Assembly: GCA_031296935.1 (NCBI GenBank)
Contig: JAVDPD010000013.1
Coordinates: 1-64,000, forward strand
Length of the DNA: 64,000 nt
Reading direction: 5' to 3'
Source of the DNA: Cerasicoccus maritimus
Lineage (GTDB): Bacteria; Verrucomicrobiota; Verrucomicrobiia; Opitutales; Cerasicoccaceae
Positions 24,794 to 33,142 of this stretch are shown here, piece by piece. Made by a program: the position numbers and the translations under genes. A model generated the notes under the pieces. It worked only from the letters and a program-made list of their open reading frames with translations. It ran no database searches and was not told the origin of the DNA. Within the stretch, counting starts at the first letter, position 1. Each line of letters begins with the position of its first letter.

Positions 24794-25021
24794 TCAGCGA
24801 TAATACTCGCCCCGTGCATCACGATCACCTCCAAACGGAGATCGGCGGATTGCACCGACAGCATAGCCGATACTGGCAATCAGCATGGCTGCCGAGACGA
24901 ACAGGAAGGGTGAGAGCGTTTCCTTGCTCTCTTGGACTGCCCCAACTGCAATCGGCCCCATAAAGGTGCCGACTGTGTAGCAAGACAGCCCAACCAGAAT
25001 AAGCTTAACGATTAGACTCAT
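24794..25021 (-). CDS. Small two-helix membrane protein
   Basis: A 75-residue protein with two membrane helices (VKLILVGLSCYTVGTFMGPI and LFVSAAMLIASIGYAVGAI) and a basic, Gly/Arg-rich tail. It overlaps the 3' end of the preceding small membrane gene by 17 bases, with GGAG spaced before its ATG. I recognise no family. It belongs to the operon 26517-24794 with the nuclease, so a supporting role in element maintenance is possible. Confidence 0.5.
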   Translation of the reverse strand: MSLIVKLILVGLSCYTVGTFMGPIAVGAVQESKETLSPFLFVSAAMLIASIGYAVGAIRRSPFGGDRDARGEYYR

Positions 25022-25241
25022 GGATAGTTCTCCGTTTAATGTTAGCGGTGTGAACCAGGCTTGCAGCCCAGATCGCGGAACAGGTTACTGAACAGCCCCC
25101 GATCCAATACAACGCATTGGCCAAGGGCTGGAATGATGGTGACTCAATCGGTGCGGGTGGTGGTGTAGGCGGTTGGTCGTTATCCATCAAGGCCCACCCT
25201 GCGCCCAAACCAATCAGTGTGATGATGACTGCCTGAATCAT
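25005..25241 (-). CDS. Small two-helix membrane protein, Pro-rich loop
   Basis: A 78-residue protein starting at the ATG at 25241. A clear Shine-Dalgarno (AAAGGAGG) lies six bases upstream within the end of the nuclease gene, and the stop/start overlap is ATGA. The two membrane helices (MIQAVIITLIGLGAGWAL and LYWIGGCSVTCSAIWAASLV) flank the segment NDQPPTPPPAPIESPSF. No family recognised. The strong ribosome site and coupling to the nuclease suggest it is expressed and needed in similar amounts. Confidence 0.55.
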   Translation of the reverse strand: MIQAVIITLIGLGAGWALMDNDQPPTPPPAPIESPSFQPLANALYWIGGCSVTCSAIWAASLVHTANIKRRTIHESNR

Positions 25242-26059
25242 TGTGCGCCTCCTTTCCACTTCGAGCATTCTGAACGAAAGCTACACCACCCACAGTGCAT
25301 CCCCGCTTGGGGATGAAACCGTTCGTGGTAGATGCCATCCATCGCTGCAAGAGCGATATCCAGCACGCGTTCCTTCTCTCGCTCCGTCGCAGGCTTCATG
25401 CGATGCACGATCACCTTAGGCTTCTTGGTCTTCACCAGGAACACCAGCTCACGACCTTGCACCTCTTGGTTCGTCGCCGACTCGATCAGCATCTGGTAGA
25501 GCGTCATCTGAAGCTCATGCTGGAATGCTTCGAGCTCAACGTCCGGCGTGCTCGCACAGGTCTTGTAGTCGACCGGCACATGGCCAGCGCGCACCAAGTC
25601 GATGTAACCCAGCACAGGGCTCGGCAACACCGGCAGGTCTTCCTCAAGCTGCACCTCAACCCCTAACGGGATCTCAGGCATCCGCGCATGGTCCGAGTCG
25701 ATATACGCATCGACCACGCGTGCGCCCTTATCCTGGTTCTCCTGACGTGAACCCTCATCAGGGTATGCCGCAGCCTCCTCAGGCGCATTGAAGGCCAAGG
25801 AATAGGCTTCCTGCACGGTCCCACGATCATGGCTCTCACCACGCCAACGAGCACGGTGGAAGTATTGCAGCGCTGCATGGACTGACTTCCCCAAGTGCAA
25901 GCTCGGAGACACCGGTTCCTTCAGCAGCAACACCTTCTTGAACCAAAACTTCAGCGGGCACGTCAGGTAGAGTTTAATCGTGCTAGCTGAAATATGATCC
26001 AGCAGACCATCACTGGTTGGGGCATGCCCATTCCCTGAAGCATCAATGGCCTGGATCAT
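25238..26059 (-). CDS. PD-(D/E)XK nuclease, RecB/Cas4-like
   Basis: A 273-residue nuclease of the PDDEXK_1 family. The N-terminus has ISASTIKLYLTCPLKFWFKK, with the first Fe-S cysteine, and GKSVHAALQYFHRA with the catalytic-domain His. The core GYIDLVRAGHVPVDYKT supplies the Asp and Lys of the D-(D/E)xK site. A helix QMTLYQMLIESA carries the QxxxY motif, and the C-terminus CGWCSFRSECSKW supplies three more cysteines for a 4Fe-4S cluster, as in AddB and Cas4. No cas1/cas2 or repeat array is nearby, so it is not a CRISPR protein. In mobile elements such nucleases assist recombination-based repair. It overlaps both neighbours by four bases. Confidence 0.85.
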   Translation of the reverse strand: MIQAIDASGNGHAPTSDGLLDHISASTIKLYLTCPLKFWFKKVLLLKEPVSPSLHLGKSVHAALQYFHRARWRGESHDRGTVQEAYSLAFNAPEEAAAYPDEGSRQENQDKGARVVDAYIDSDHARMPEIPLGVEVQLEEDLPVLPSPVLGYIDLVRAGHVPVDYKTCASTPDVELEAFQHELQMTLYQMLIESATNQEVQGRELVFLVKTKKPKVIVHRMKPATEREKERVLDIALAAMDGIYHERFHPQAGMHCGWCSFRSECSKWKGGAQ

Positions 26060-26517
26060 GACCGCGCCTTTCCTTTCGCAGAGCCATACGTGCTGATCAA
26101 TTCCTCGATCAGCCCGGACGCCTGCATCTTGTTTAAGTTCTCCAGCGATGTGCGGAAGCGCGAACGGGCCAAGTCATCTACCTTGGCCTGCTCAATGCCA
26201 TGCTCACGCATCAGGCGCTCGATAAGGGCCTTTTGCTTGGGAGAGCAGGCCCATCCCAAGTCAACGCGTGCAGGACGCTCAGCAGGCTCCTGACGCCGCT
26301 CAGACAACGGCTGTGTTTCCGTAACCCCAGGCAAGAACCCAGTCACCTGGATGTCACGGTCAACTGCTTCCTGCAACTGACGATACAACGCCGAGGATGC
26401 ACGCTCCACCTGCGAGAGGTCACTGAGTTCCGTGCGCACAGTAATCGAGTACTGGTGCGATGAATACTGGGGCAGCCCCAGCTTCTTCGAGTAATTTGCT
26501 TCGAGGACTATCGCCAT
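26056..26517 (-). CDS. Element protein of unknown function, paired with nuclease
   Basis: A 153-residue protein with the best ribosome site in the region: AAAGGAGG, six bases before the ATG at 26517. The N-terminal half is strand-rich (IVLEANYSKKLGLPQYSSHQ, YSITVRTELSDLSQVERASS), and the C-terminal half is helical (QKALIERLMREHGIEQAKVD). By position next to a RecB-like nuclease it may be an annealing or single-strand-binding factor, but I cannot identify the fold. Stop and start overlap (ATGA) with the nuclease gene, so the products are made together. It heads the operon that runs to 24794. Confidence 0.5.
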   Translation of the reverse strand: MAIVLEANYSKKLGLPQYSSHQYSITVRTELSDLSQVERASSALYRQLQEAVDRDIQVTGFLPGVTETQPLSERRQEPAERPARVDLGWACSPKQKALIERLMREHGIEQAKVDDLARSRFRTSLENLNKMQASGLIEELISTYGSAKGKARS

Positions 26518-26905
26518 CGTAAGCCTCCTTTCTCTTGATGACCGAATAACAAAAACGCCCAGTTGCGGTCAGCAATCTGGACGTCTGGCAGCAACGATTT
26601 TCGCTCCCATGGATTTATAACCCGCTCACTCAGTTTTTTGCAGCGAGACACACGAAATCAGCAAAACAAGGGAGAACGATTGGCCCCAAAAAACGGCCAC
26701 CAGAAACAACCACAAGTCCTTTATTCATGAGGCCTACAGGTCGAATTTCAAAACTTTTTCACACGCAACCAATAGTGAAGTTAACTATTTTTCTTTGCCG
26801 TAAAACTGCCCCTTACTCCAGATACGCAGCGGCTATTTGACGCCTCTGGCCACTAATTTAGGCTAAAATTGGTCCTAGTGAGCACTTTGGACGGAAAATT
26901 ACCGC
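26518..26905. other. Noncoding gap, no feature recognised
   Basis: 388 bases between same-strand genes, AT-rich near its left and central parts. It should hold the promoter of the nuclease operon. A weak hairpin (CCAGTTGC / GCAATCTGG) lies near 26560. No gene or RNA is recognised. Confidence 0.35.
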
Positions 26906-27391
26906 TTAATCCCCATCTACAAAGCTTGCTGCATCCAGAGCATCCAGAAAGCCGTGTCGGTAAATAATGCGCTGCGAACGTTCCGTGTAGCACGAAATAA
27001 CCTTCTCGTGCTCCTCCATCAGTTTCCGGATGGCTGCCACTTCCTCAGGCGTAAGAATATTCGGGACCTTGAAGCGAGGGGGAGCTAACATCCCGAAATG
27101 AGCATCGGACTGCATTACGGCAATGTATAGCAACTGGCTGTTTTTTAAGCCAGCAGGAGTAGACTCCCGTTCCTTCTTAAATTCCTCAACGTCCACTGGA
27201 GCCATGCCTTGATGGACCAGCGTCTTATTCAGTAAATACCATCCATCCAAGTCCCGCGCCTTTTTAATTTTTCCATCCTTAACCCATCGATGAAAGGTAG
27301 CTTTCGGCACGGACTTGGAAAATACCCGGTCGAAATCTTCTCTTCTAACGAAAAGCTCGTTATTCGGGTCATATTTCAGGGATGCGCTCAT
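26906..27391 (-). CDS. Putative excisionase/MerR-like DNA-binding protein
   Basis: A 161-residue protein from the ATG at 27391. Residues about 15-55 form a small winged-helix-like unit (FVRREDFDRVFSKSVPKATFHRWVKDGKIKK) of the kind found in excisionases and AlpA-like regulators, followed by DLDGWYLLN. The C-terminal part (TPEEVAAIRKLMEEHEKVI) is helical. It is the gene nearest the right end of the element, about 190 bases from attR, where excisionase or directionality factors are often found. This role is inferred from position and from the putative DNA-binding helix only. Confidence 0.5.
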   Translation of the reverse strand: MSASLKYDPNNELFVRREDFDRVFSKSVPKATFHRWVKDGKIKKARDLDGWYLLNKTLVHQGMAPVDVEEFKKERESTPAGLKNSQLLYIAVMQSDAHFGMLAPPRFKVPNILTPEEVAAIRKLMEEHEKVISCYTERSQRIIYRHGFLDALDAASFVDGD

Positions 27392-27444
27392 GTTACCGAT
27401 ATTCACGCATAGACTATGCTGGCGATTCGGCCATCCAAGCCTTA

Positions 27445-27522
27445 AAAATGTTGTCCAAAATGTTGCCCAAAATCGGGGTGTTTTTCGAGACTACACGAAA
27501 TTTATTGAGACTGGATGAGACT
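27445..27522. repeat. Short repeats beside attR, possible integrase arm sites
   Basis: AAAATGTTG occurs at 27445-27453 and 27457-27465 (12-base period). GAGACT occurs at 27487, 27507 and 27517, that is 20 and 10 bases apart, on the same helical face. The set lies 62-139 bases inside the right attachment repeat. Confidence 0.5.
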
Positions 27523-27583
27523 AGACCTACGGCCCCAGAATCCTATAAATGCCTAATAATCAGCCAGCTGCCTTTATTTCAGG

Positions 27584-27659
<76 letters not shown>

Positions 27660-27791
27660 GAACGAGACTAATATCCCGTAAGAAGGCTACTGGTCTAACA
27701 CAGGTTTCCCATTGGGCAAGCGCTTTTTCGTAATAAGATTCCGAATAGATAAACGTCGGAAATGGCAGTTGCTGCCCGTCCAGAGCGACAG

Positions 27792-28922
27792 CTACTTGAG
27801 CACGTTGTCGGTTTCAGGGTCGAACAAGTGGGCGCGGTCGAGATCGAGGGAGACTTTGACGTCCTGGCCGAAGTCAAATTTGTGCTCGGAATGCACCTTC
27901 GCGATGAAGCTGTGGGCACCGGTATCGAAGTAGAGATAGGTTTCCGCGCCCATTGGTTCGGAGACCTCTACCTTCGCCGTGAGGCAGCGGGACTCGTCGA
28001 GATTGTGCACCGTGACTGCGTCGGCGATGCTTTCCGGCCGGACACCCAGCACGATGGGCTTGCCCTGGTAGCTTTGTGCGAGTCGCGTAAGGCGGTCGTC
28101 CAGAGAAATACGGATTGGCGCGTTGACCTCGTTCTTTTCGACGAAGACGAGCTTGCCGTTTTCGGGAACAATCTGGCCATGGAAAAAGTTCATGGGCGGG
28201 CTGCCGATGAAGCCGGCCGTAAACATATTGTCCGGGTTGTTGTATATATTCAGCGGCTCGTCGACCTGCATGATGTTGCCGTCCTTCATCACGCAAATGC
28301 GGTCACCCATCGTCATGGCCTCGGTCTGGTCGTGCGTCACGTAAATCATCGTGGCATTGAGGCGGGCGTGGAGCTTGGAAATCTCCGTGCGCATCGACAC
28401 GCGCATTTTCGCGTCGAGGTTCGAGAGCGGTTCGTCAAACAGGAAAACCTTCGGCTTGCGGACGATGGCGCGGCCCACAGCCACACGTTGACGCTGGCCG
28501 CCGGATAGCTGCTTGGGCTTACGGTCGAGCATCGACTCAAGGCCAAGGATTTCCGCTGCGTCGTCGACACGTTTTTTGATTTCGTCACGCGGGTATTTGA
28601 GCAGCTTCAGGCCGAAGGCCATGTTGTCGAACACCGTCATGTGCGGGTAAAGCGCGTAGTTCTGAAATACCATCGCAATATCGCGGTCCTTCGGCTGCAC
28701 GTCGTTGACGATGCGGTCGCCGATCGCAATGGTACCATCGGTGATGTCTTCGAGGCCGGCGATCATGCGCAGACTCGTGGACTTACCACAGCCGGACGGC
28801 CCAACGAACACCATAAACTCGCGGTCGCGGATTTCCAAGTTGATCCCCTTCACGGCGCGGAAGGTCGTGTGCTTGTCGTCGCGATATTCTTTGACCAAAT
28901 CTTTGAGGGTAACTTCTGCCAT
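27792..28922 (-). CDS. ugpC: Sugar ABC transporter ATP-binding protein, UgpC/MsmX type
   Basis: A 376-residue ATPase energising uptake of sugars or glycerol-phosphate-like compounds. Walker [10 protein letters not shown] is at residues 41-49, the Q-loop in [20 protein letters not shown], signature [15 protein letters not shown], Walker [18 protein letters not shown], and switch His in [16 protein letters not shown]. The C-terminal 130 residues form the MalK/UgpC-type OB regulatory domain (VLGVRPESI). Members of this group often serve several sugar permeases. The gene starts five bases after a permease fragment (28928-29173). Its own permeases and binding protein are therefore missing here, and it may now serve transporters encoded elsewhere. 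Confidence 0.92.
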   Translation of the reverse strand: MAEVTLKDLVKEYRDDKHTTFRAVKGINLEIRDREFMVFVGPSGCGKSTSLRMIAGLEDITDGTIAIGDRIVNDVQPKDRDIAMVFQNYALYPHMTVFDNMAFGLKLLKYPRDEIKKRVDDAAEILGLESMLDRKPKQLSGGQRQRVAVGRAIVRKPKVFLFDEPLSNLDAKMRVSMRTEISKLHARLNATMIYVTHDQTEAMTMGDRICVMKDGNIMQVDEPLNIYNNPDNMFTAGFIGSPPMNFFHGQIVPENGKLVFVEKNEVNAPIRISLDDRLTRLAQSYQGKPIVLGVRPESIADAVTVHNLDESRCLTAKVEVSEPMGAETYLYFDTGAHSFIAKVHSEHKFDFGQDVKVSLDLDRAHLFDPETDNVLK

Positions 28923-28927
28923 GGTAA

Positions 28928-29173
28928 TTATCCTTTGACCGCGCCAGCGGAGAGTCCTTTCACAAACAGTTTCATTGAAAACAAGAAGAGAATTAAAGGC
29001 GGCACCGAGGAGATAGCGAAGCCCGCCATCAATTGACCGTATTGCTTCACATATTCGCCGTCGAGTCGATAAAGACCAACTGGAATTGTCAGCAGTTCGT
29101 TATCGCGCAGAAGGAGCAGCGGCAAGGTCACGTTGTTCCATGAACCACCACCTTCACAACCTCCCACCAGCAA
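28928..29173 (-). pseudogene. Truncated carbohydrate ABC permease (MalG-like), C-terminus only
   Basis: About the last 72 residues of a MalG-family permease: [20 protein letters not shown], then [21 protein letters not shown] and the terminal [21 protein letters not shown] normal family member has about 280 residues with six helices. Everything before the GSWNN segment, including the EAA loop that docks on the ATPase, is absent. The upstream DNA (29174-29326) shows no more of the gene. It is the debris of a sugar transport operon cut by deletion, with the downstream ATPase gene left intact. Confidence 0.75.
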
Positions 29174-29326
29174 ACAGAAAACAGCAATGAAATAAGTGAT
29201 GATATAGCGAGTAGAGATAACAGTTTTTAGCGGCCCAAATAGTAGTAACCCGACTGATAAGAATGACCGGGGCCTCCATCTCGATCTTTCTTGGCCAAAA
29301 CGAGAATTTTCTGCTTAGTCTTAACC

Positions 29327-30364
29327 ATGTCTTATTCCCCTGCTCAAAATCGCTACGAAACCAGCACCCCAATGTGGTTCCGCCGCTGCGGTCAATCTGG
29401 CCTGCAACTCCCCGCCGTCAGCTTGGGCGCTTGGCATAATTTTGGTGCCCCGGGCACCGACTCACTCAAGTGCGCCGACGAGGCCAGCATTCACGCGAAT
29501 TGCCAGCAAATGCTGTTCACCGCCTTTGACCTCGGTATCACACATTTCGACTTGGCTAACAACTACGGCCCGCCACCTGGCTCCGCCGAGGAGCGCTGTG
29601 GCAAAATCATCAAGGAAGACTTTGCGGGTTACCGCGACGAGTTAATCATCTCCTCCAAGGCAGGGTACCGCATGCAGCCCGGCCCCTATGGCGACGGGGG
29701 CTCACGCAAATACATCGTCAGTTCATGCGATCAATCCCTCAAGCGCCTACAACTCGACTATGTTGATATTTTTTACCACCATCGCCCAGACCCCGAGACC
29801 CCGCTGGAAGAAACGCTTGAGGCACTGGACTATCTCGTAAAAAGCGGTCGAGCGCTCTACACTGGCATTTCCAACTACTACAGCCCGGCCCACGCCCGTC
29901 AGGTAGTCGAGCTCTGCCGACGCAACAAATGGACCACACCGATCATCCATCAGTTCAGCTATAGTATGCTCAACCGCGACAGCCGCGACGAATTGCTCAA
30001 GACAAATGGTGAAGATGGCCTCGGCACAATCATCTTTAGTCCATTGGCTGGCGGACTCCTCACTGGCAAGTATTTGCAGGAGATTCCTGCCGACTCCCGC
30101 GCCGGCAGCGAAAGTGTCTTCTTGAATGCCGACCGCATCACGCCAGAACTCCAGGCCAAACTCATCGCGCTCAATGAAGTCGCCTCCAGTCGCGGCCAAA
30201 CCCTCGCTCAACTTTCACTGGCCTGGGTGCTCAGACACCCCGAAACGACCAGTGTGCTGATTGGTGCCAGCCGCCCCCAACAAGTTGTTGATTGTGCCAA
30301 AGCGTTGGATGCAGGTAGCTTAAGCAAAGCGGAAATTGCACAAATCGACCATATTCTAGAGTAG
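29327..30364 (+). CDS. Aldo/keto reductase (YghZ/Kv-beta-like)
   Basis: A 345-residue NADPH-dependent reductase starting at the ATG at 29327 (MSYSPAQNRYE); twelve upstream codons in frame look noncoding. The TIM-barrel motifs are clear: GITHFDLANNYGPPPGSAEE with the catalytic Asp and Tyr, RDELIISSKAGY with the Lys, and YVDIFYHHRPDPETPLEE with the His of the tetrad. The cofactor segment FSPLAGGLLTGKY and the C-terminal ASRPQQVVDCAKAL also fit. Closest type is YghZ, which reduces L-glyceraldehyde-3-phosphate and other aldehydes, but the true substrate is open. It is divergent from the permease remnant and upstream of beta-mannosidase. Confidence 0.88.
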   Translation: MSYSPAQNRYETSTPMWFRRCGQSGLQLPAVSLGAWHNFGAPGTDSLKCADEASIHANCQQMLFTAFDLGITHFDLANNYGPPPGSAEERCGKIIKEDFAGYRDELIISSKAGYRMQPGPYGDGGSRKYIVSSCDQSLKRLQLDYVDIFYHHRPDPETPLEETLEALDYLVKSGRALYTGISNYYSPAHARQVVELCRRNKWTTPIIHQFSYSMLNRDSRDELLKTNGEDGLGTIIFSPLAGGLLTGKYLQEIPADSRAGSESVFLNADRITPELQAKLIALNEVASSRGQTLAQLSLAWVLRHPETTSVLIGASRPQQVVDCAKALDAGSLSKAEIAQIDHILE

Positions 30365-30636
30365 GACTGTTTCATTTGGCACAGCTCGCCACACTGCTAG
30401 GCCACGTCCTGGCTACTGCCATGCGCACTACAGCCGACGTGCTATTCGAGACTGACCATTTTCAAGCTGGCCGAACCTGCCCATTCTCCATCCAAATTCA
30501 ATGATGCTCCAAGGACTTCCCATCCATCAGAGCTTTCAATCATCGCATAAGCCAAGAGGATGTTTGTGCCAATCACTGATTAAATTTGTATTTTTGATCT
30601 CGCCGTTGACCATCATTCATATGCAGGTTTGGAGAC

Positions 30637-33141
30637 ATGCCCAAGCATCTCCTCTTAAATCAAGCGAATGAGCTCAACGACGGCTGGCAATTTCGTGCGG
30701 CTCACAACCAAGAATGGCTGGACGCCAAAGTTCCTGGCTGCGTCCACACCGACCTACGCAATCAAGGTGTGATCTCTGACCCTTTCTACGGCCGCAACGA
30801 AGATGATCTGCTATGGGTTGAAGAAACGGACTGGCAATACCGTGCGACATTTTGTTTGAGCGATGCACAGCGGGCAGAAGACTTTGTCGAACTCGTTGCT
30901 GAAGGGCTCGACACCTTTGCCACGATCAAACTCAACGGACAGGACATCGCTCAAACGGACAACATGTTTGTCGGCTGGCGATTTGACGTGAAGGACAAGC
31001 TCGTCTCAGGCGAAAATCTTCTTGAAATCGATTTCCTCCATCCGCGCTCAGCCATCCTTGCGCGCAACCCCAATCCCGAGCGCTGTATCGGTGACCGTTT
31101 GGGTGGCCGCACCGAAATCCGTAAACAGCAGTGTTCATTTGGCTGGGACTGGGGTCCCCGCCTCGGAACCTGCGGCATCTGGCGTCCCATTCGCATTGAG
31201 TCGTGGTCGACGAATCGGATTGAAGATTACTTTGTCACCCAACAACACTCTGCGGGGCAAAGCATTGTCAACGTCGCGGTCAACACCGCCCATCGCGGTA
31301 AGCGCTTCCAAGTCGTCGCCAAGCTTAGCTTAAATGGCGAAGAAATCGCCCATTGCGCCGAAAGACTCAACGAGACGCTGCAACTCGTCGTGACCAAGCC
31401 CGAACTGTGGCAGCCCAATGGTCACGGCGAACAGCCACTCTATGAGCTGATCGTCGAGCTGTGGTCTGACGGCGAGTTGATCGACCAACGCAGCCAACGC
31501 ATCGCCTTGTGCGAAATCAAGCTCGTGCAAGAGCCCGACGAGTGGGGCCAGAGTTTTAAATTTACTGTCAATGGTAAGCCTGTCTTCGCCAAGGGTGCGA
31601 ACTGGATCCCTGCGCACAGCTTCGTCAACGAAGGAGAGGCGCACTTCGACGACCTCCTCGACTCCGCAGTCGACGCCAACATGAACATGATCCGAGTTTG
31701 GGGCGGCGGCGTGTATGAGCTGGATTCCTTCTACGAAGCCTGCCTCGAACGTGGACTCATGGTTTGGCAGGACTTCATGTTTGCCTGCGCGCCTTACCCC
31801 GGCGATCCCGCATTCTGCAAGCAAGTGCGCGCCGAAGCCGAGTATCAGGTCCGCCGCCTGCGCAACTACGCGCACATCGCGCTGTGGTGCGGTAACAACG
31901 AGATCATCCAACTCAATCGCGACAAGTTAAAGGCCGATAAGAAAGCCGGCAAAGCCTACCTGAAAGTCTTCTGCGAAGTTCTCCCCAAAGCACTGGAGAA
32001 ACATCTTCCGGGCGCGGACTATATTCATACCTCCGAATACAATCCGCACGAAGTCTTCGGCGACACCGCCAATGTGGACTCCGGCGACGTGCATTTCTGG
32101 GGCGTATGGCATGCACGCCAACACTTCTCCGCATACGAGCAGCAGTTCCATCGCTTCTTCTCGGAGTTCGGCATGCAGGCCTATCCGCACGTCGAAACGG
32201 CGGCCACATTTACCGAAAGCCAAAACGTCTTCAGCCCGGAGTTCAACAACCACCAGAAAAACGGCGGTGGCAACTCGATCATCTTTCACTACATCTCCGA
32301 ACTGTATCGCTTTCCGAAGGATTTCCAGGCGACGATTTACCTCTCCCAAATCATGCAGGCCTTCACCCTCCGCTACGGCATCGAGCACATGCGGCGCAAC
32401 ATGCCACGCACGATGGGCGCCCTCTACTGGCAGCTCAACGACTGCTGGCCTGTCGCCTCGTGGTCGAGCATCGACTTCGGCGGCCGCTGGAAAGCCTTGC
32501 AATACGCGGCCAAGCGTTTCTTTTCGCCAGCCTTGGTTTCCGTCAAATTGATTGGCGAAGAGAAAATCCACGGCAGCACCAACGTGGTTCTCAACGGTGT
32601 TGACGCGGTGGAAATTTACACGGTGTTCGATGGGCCGCAAAACACCTCCGGCGAGCTCAGTTGGCAAGTGTGGTCCATCAGCCAAAACAAGCTACTGCTC
32701 GAAGAAACCAAGGCGGTGAAGCTAACCTACGGTAAATCCATCCGCCGCAAAAAGCTCGACTTGACTCCGCTTGTCGAAGCACACGGGCGCGAAGACTTGA
32801 TCCTCCGCACGCGCCTCACCGCCGAGGGTTACGAAGACAACGTCAACACAACGTGCCTCACCGGGCCCAAGCGCCTGGAGTTCAATGCGCCGAAGATCAA
32901 AGCCAAGGTTACGAAGGTCGCTGGCGGCGAATTCGACATTACGCTGAGCAGCGATCAGATCGCGTATCAGGTTTACCTGAACCTCGTGGACGCCATCCCA
33001 CACCGCCTGAGCGATAACTTTTTCGACCTGTTTCCCGGTGAATCAAAAACCGTGCGCCTGCGACCACTTCAGCTAATGAATGTCGCCGAAGCCCGCAAAG
33101 CCTTGACCATTTATACGTATCGCGACAGCTACTTAACGTAG
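30637..33141 (+). CDS. Beta-mannosidase, GH2 family
   Basis: An 834-residue glycosidase with the standard GH2 layout: N-terminal sugar-binding jelly roll (WQFRAAHNQEWLDAKVPGCV; QQCSFGWDWGPRLGTCGIWR), Ig-like domain and TIM barrel (ANWIPAHSF ... MNMIRVWGGGVYELDSFYEA). The acid/base is Glu422 in WCGNNE, and the nucleophile is Glu510 in FFSEFGMQAYPH. Length and the NxQCSFGWDWGP signature match beta-mannosidases rather than beta-galactosidases. No signal peptide is seen, so it should cleave mannosides inside the cell, probably from mannans or glycoprotein glycans. The downstream Gfo/Idh/MocA gene starts one base after its stop, suggesting an operon. Confidence 0.92.
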   Translation: MPKHLLLNQANELNDGWQFRAAHNQEWLDAKVPGCVHTDLRNQGVISDPFYGRNEDDLLWVEETDWQYRATFCLSDAQRAEDFVELVAEGLDTFATIKLNGQDIAQTDNMFVGWRFDVKDKLVSGENLLEIDFLHPRSAILARNPNPERCIGDRLGGRTEIRKQQCSFGWDWGPRLGTCGIWRPIRIESWSTNRIEDYFVTQQHSAGQSIVNVAVNTAHRGKRFQVVAKLSLNGEEIAHCAERLNETLQLVVTKPELWQPNGHGEQPLYELIVELWSDGELIDQRSQRIALCEIKLVQEPDEWGQSFKFTVNGKPVFAKGANWIPAHSFVNEGEAHFDDLLDSAVDANMNMIRVWGGGVYELDSFYEACLERGLMVWQDFMFACAPYPGDPAFCKQVRAEAEYQVRRLRNYAHIALWCGNNEIIQLNRDKLKADKKAGKAYLKVFCEVLPKALEKHLPGADYIHTSEYNPHEVFGDTANVDSGDVHFWGVWHARQHFSAYEQQFHRFFSEFGMQAYPHVETAATFTESQNVFSPEFNNHQKNGGGNSIIFHYISELYRFPKDFQATIYLSQIMQAFTLRYGIEHMRRNMPRTMGALYWQLNDCWPVASWSSIDFGGRWKALQYAAKRFFSPALVSVKLIGEEKIHGSTNVVLNGVDAVEIYTVFDGPQNTSGELSWQVWSISQNKLLLEETKAVKLTYGKSIRRKKLDLTPLVEAHGREDLILRTRLTAEGYEDNVNTTCLTGPKRLEFNAPKIKAKVTKVAGGEFDITLSSDQIAYQVYLNLVDAIPHRLSDNFFDLFPGESKTVRLRPLQLMNVAEARKALTIYTYRDSYLT

Positions 33142-33142
33142 C

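Noticed and set aside
25238..26059. Cas4-like nuclease as part of a CRISPR system
   Set aside because: No Cas1, Cas2 or effector genes and no repeat-spacer array anywhere in the window. The nuclease fits the general RecB-like group of mobile elements.
27762..28508. 248-codon plus-strand open frame opposite ugpC
   Set aside because: Antisense shadow of the ATPase; its high His/Val/Arg content is typical of reversed codons.
28928..29372. A longer permease gene or a separate small gene at 29154-29372
   Set aside because: The upstream frame is unlike any permease sequence and shows no membrane pattern of the family. The true similarity stops near the GSWNN segment.
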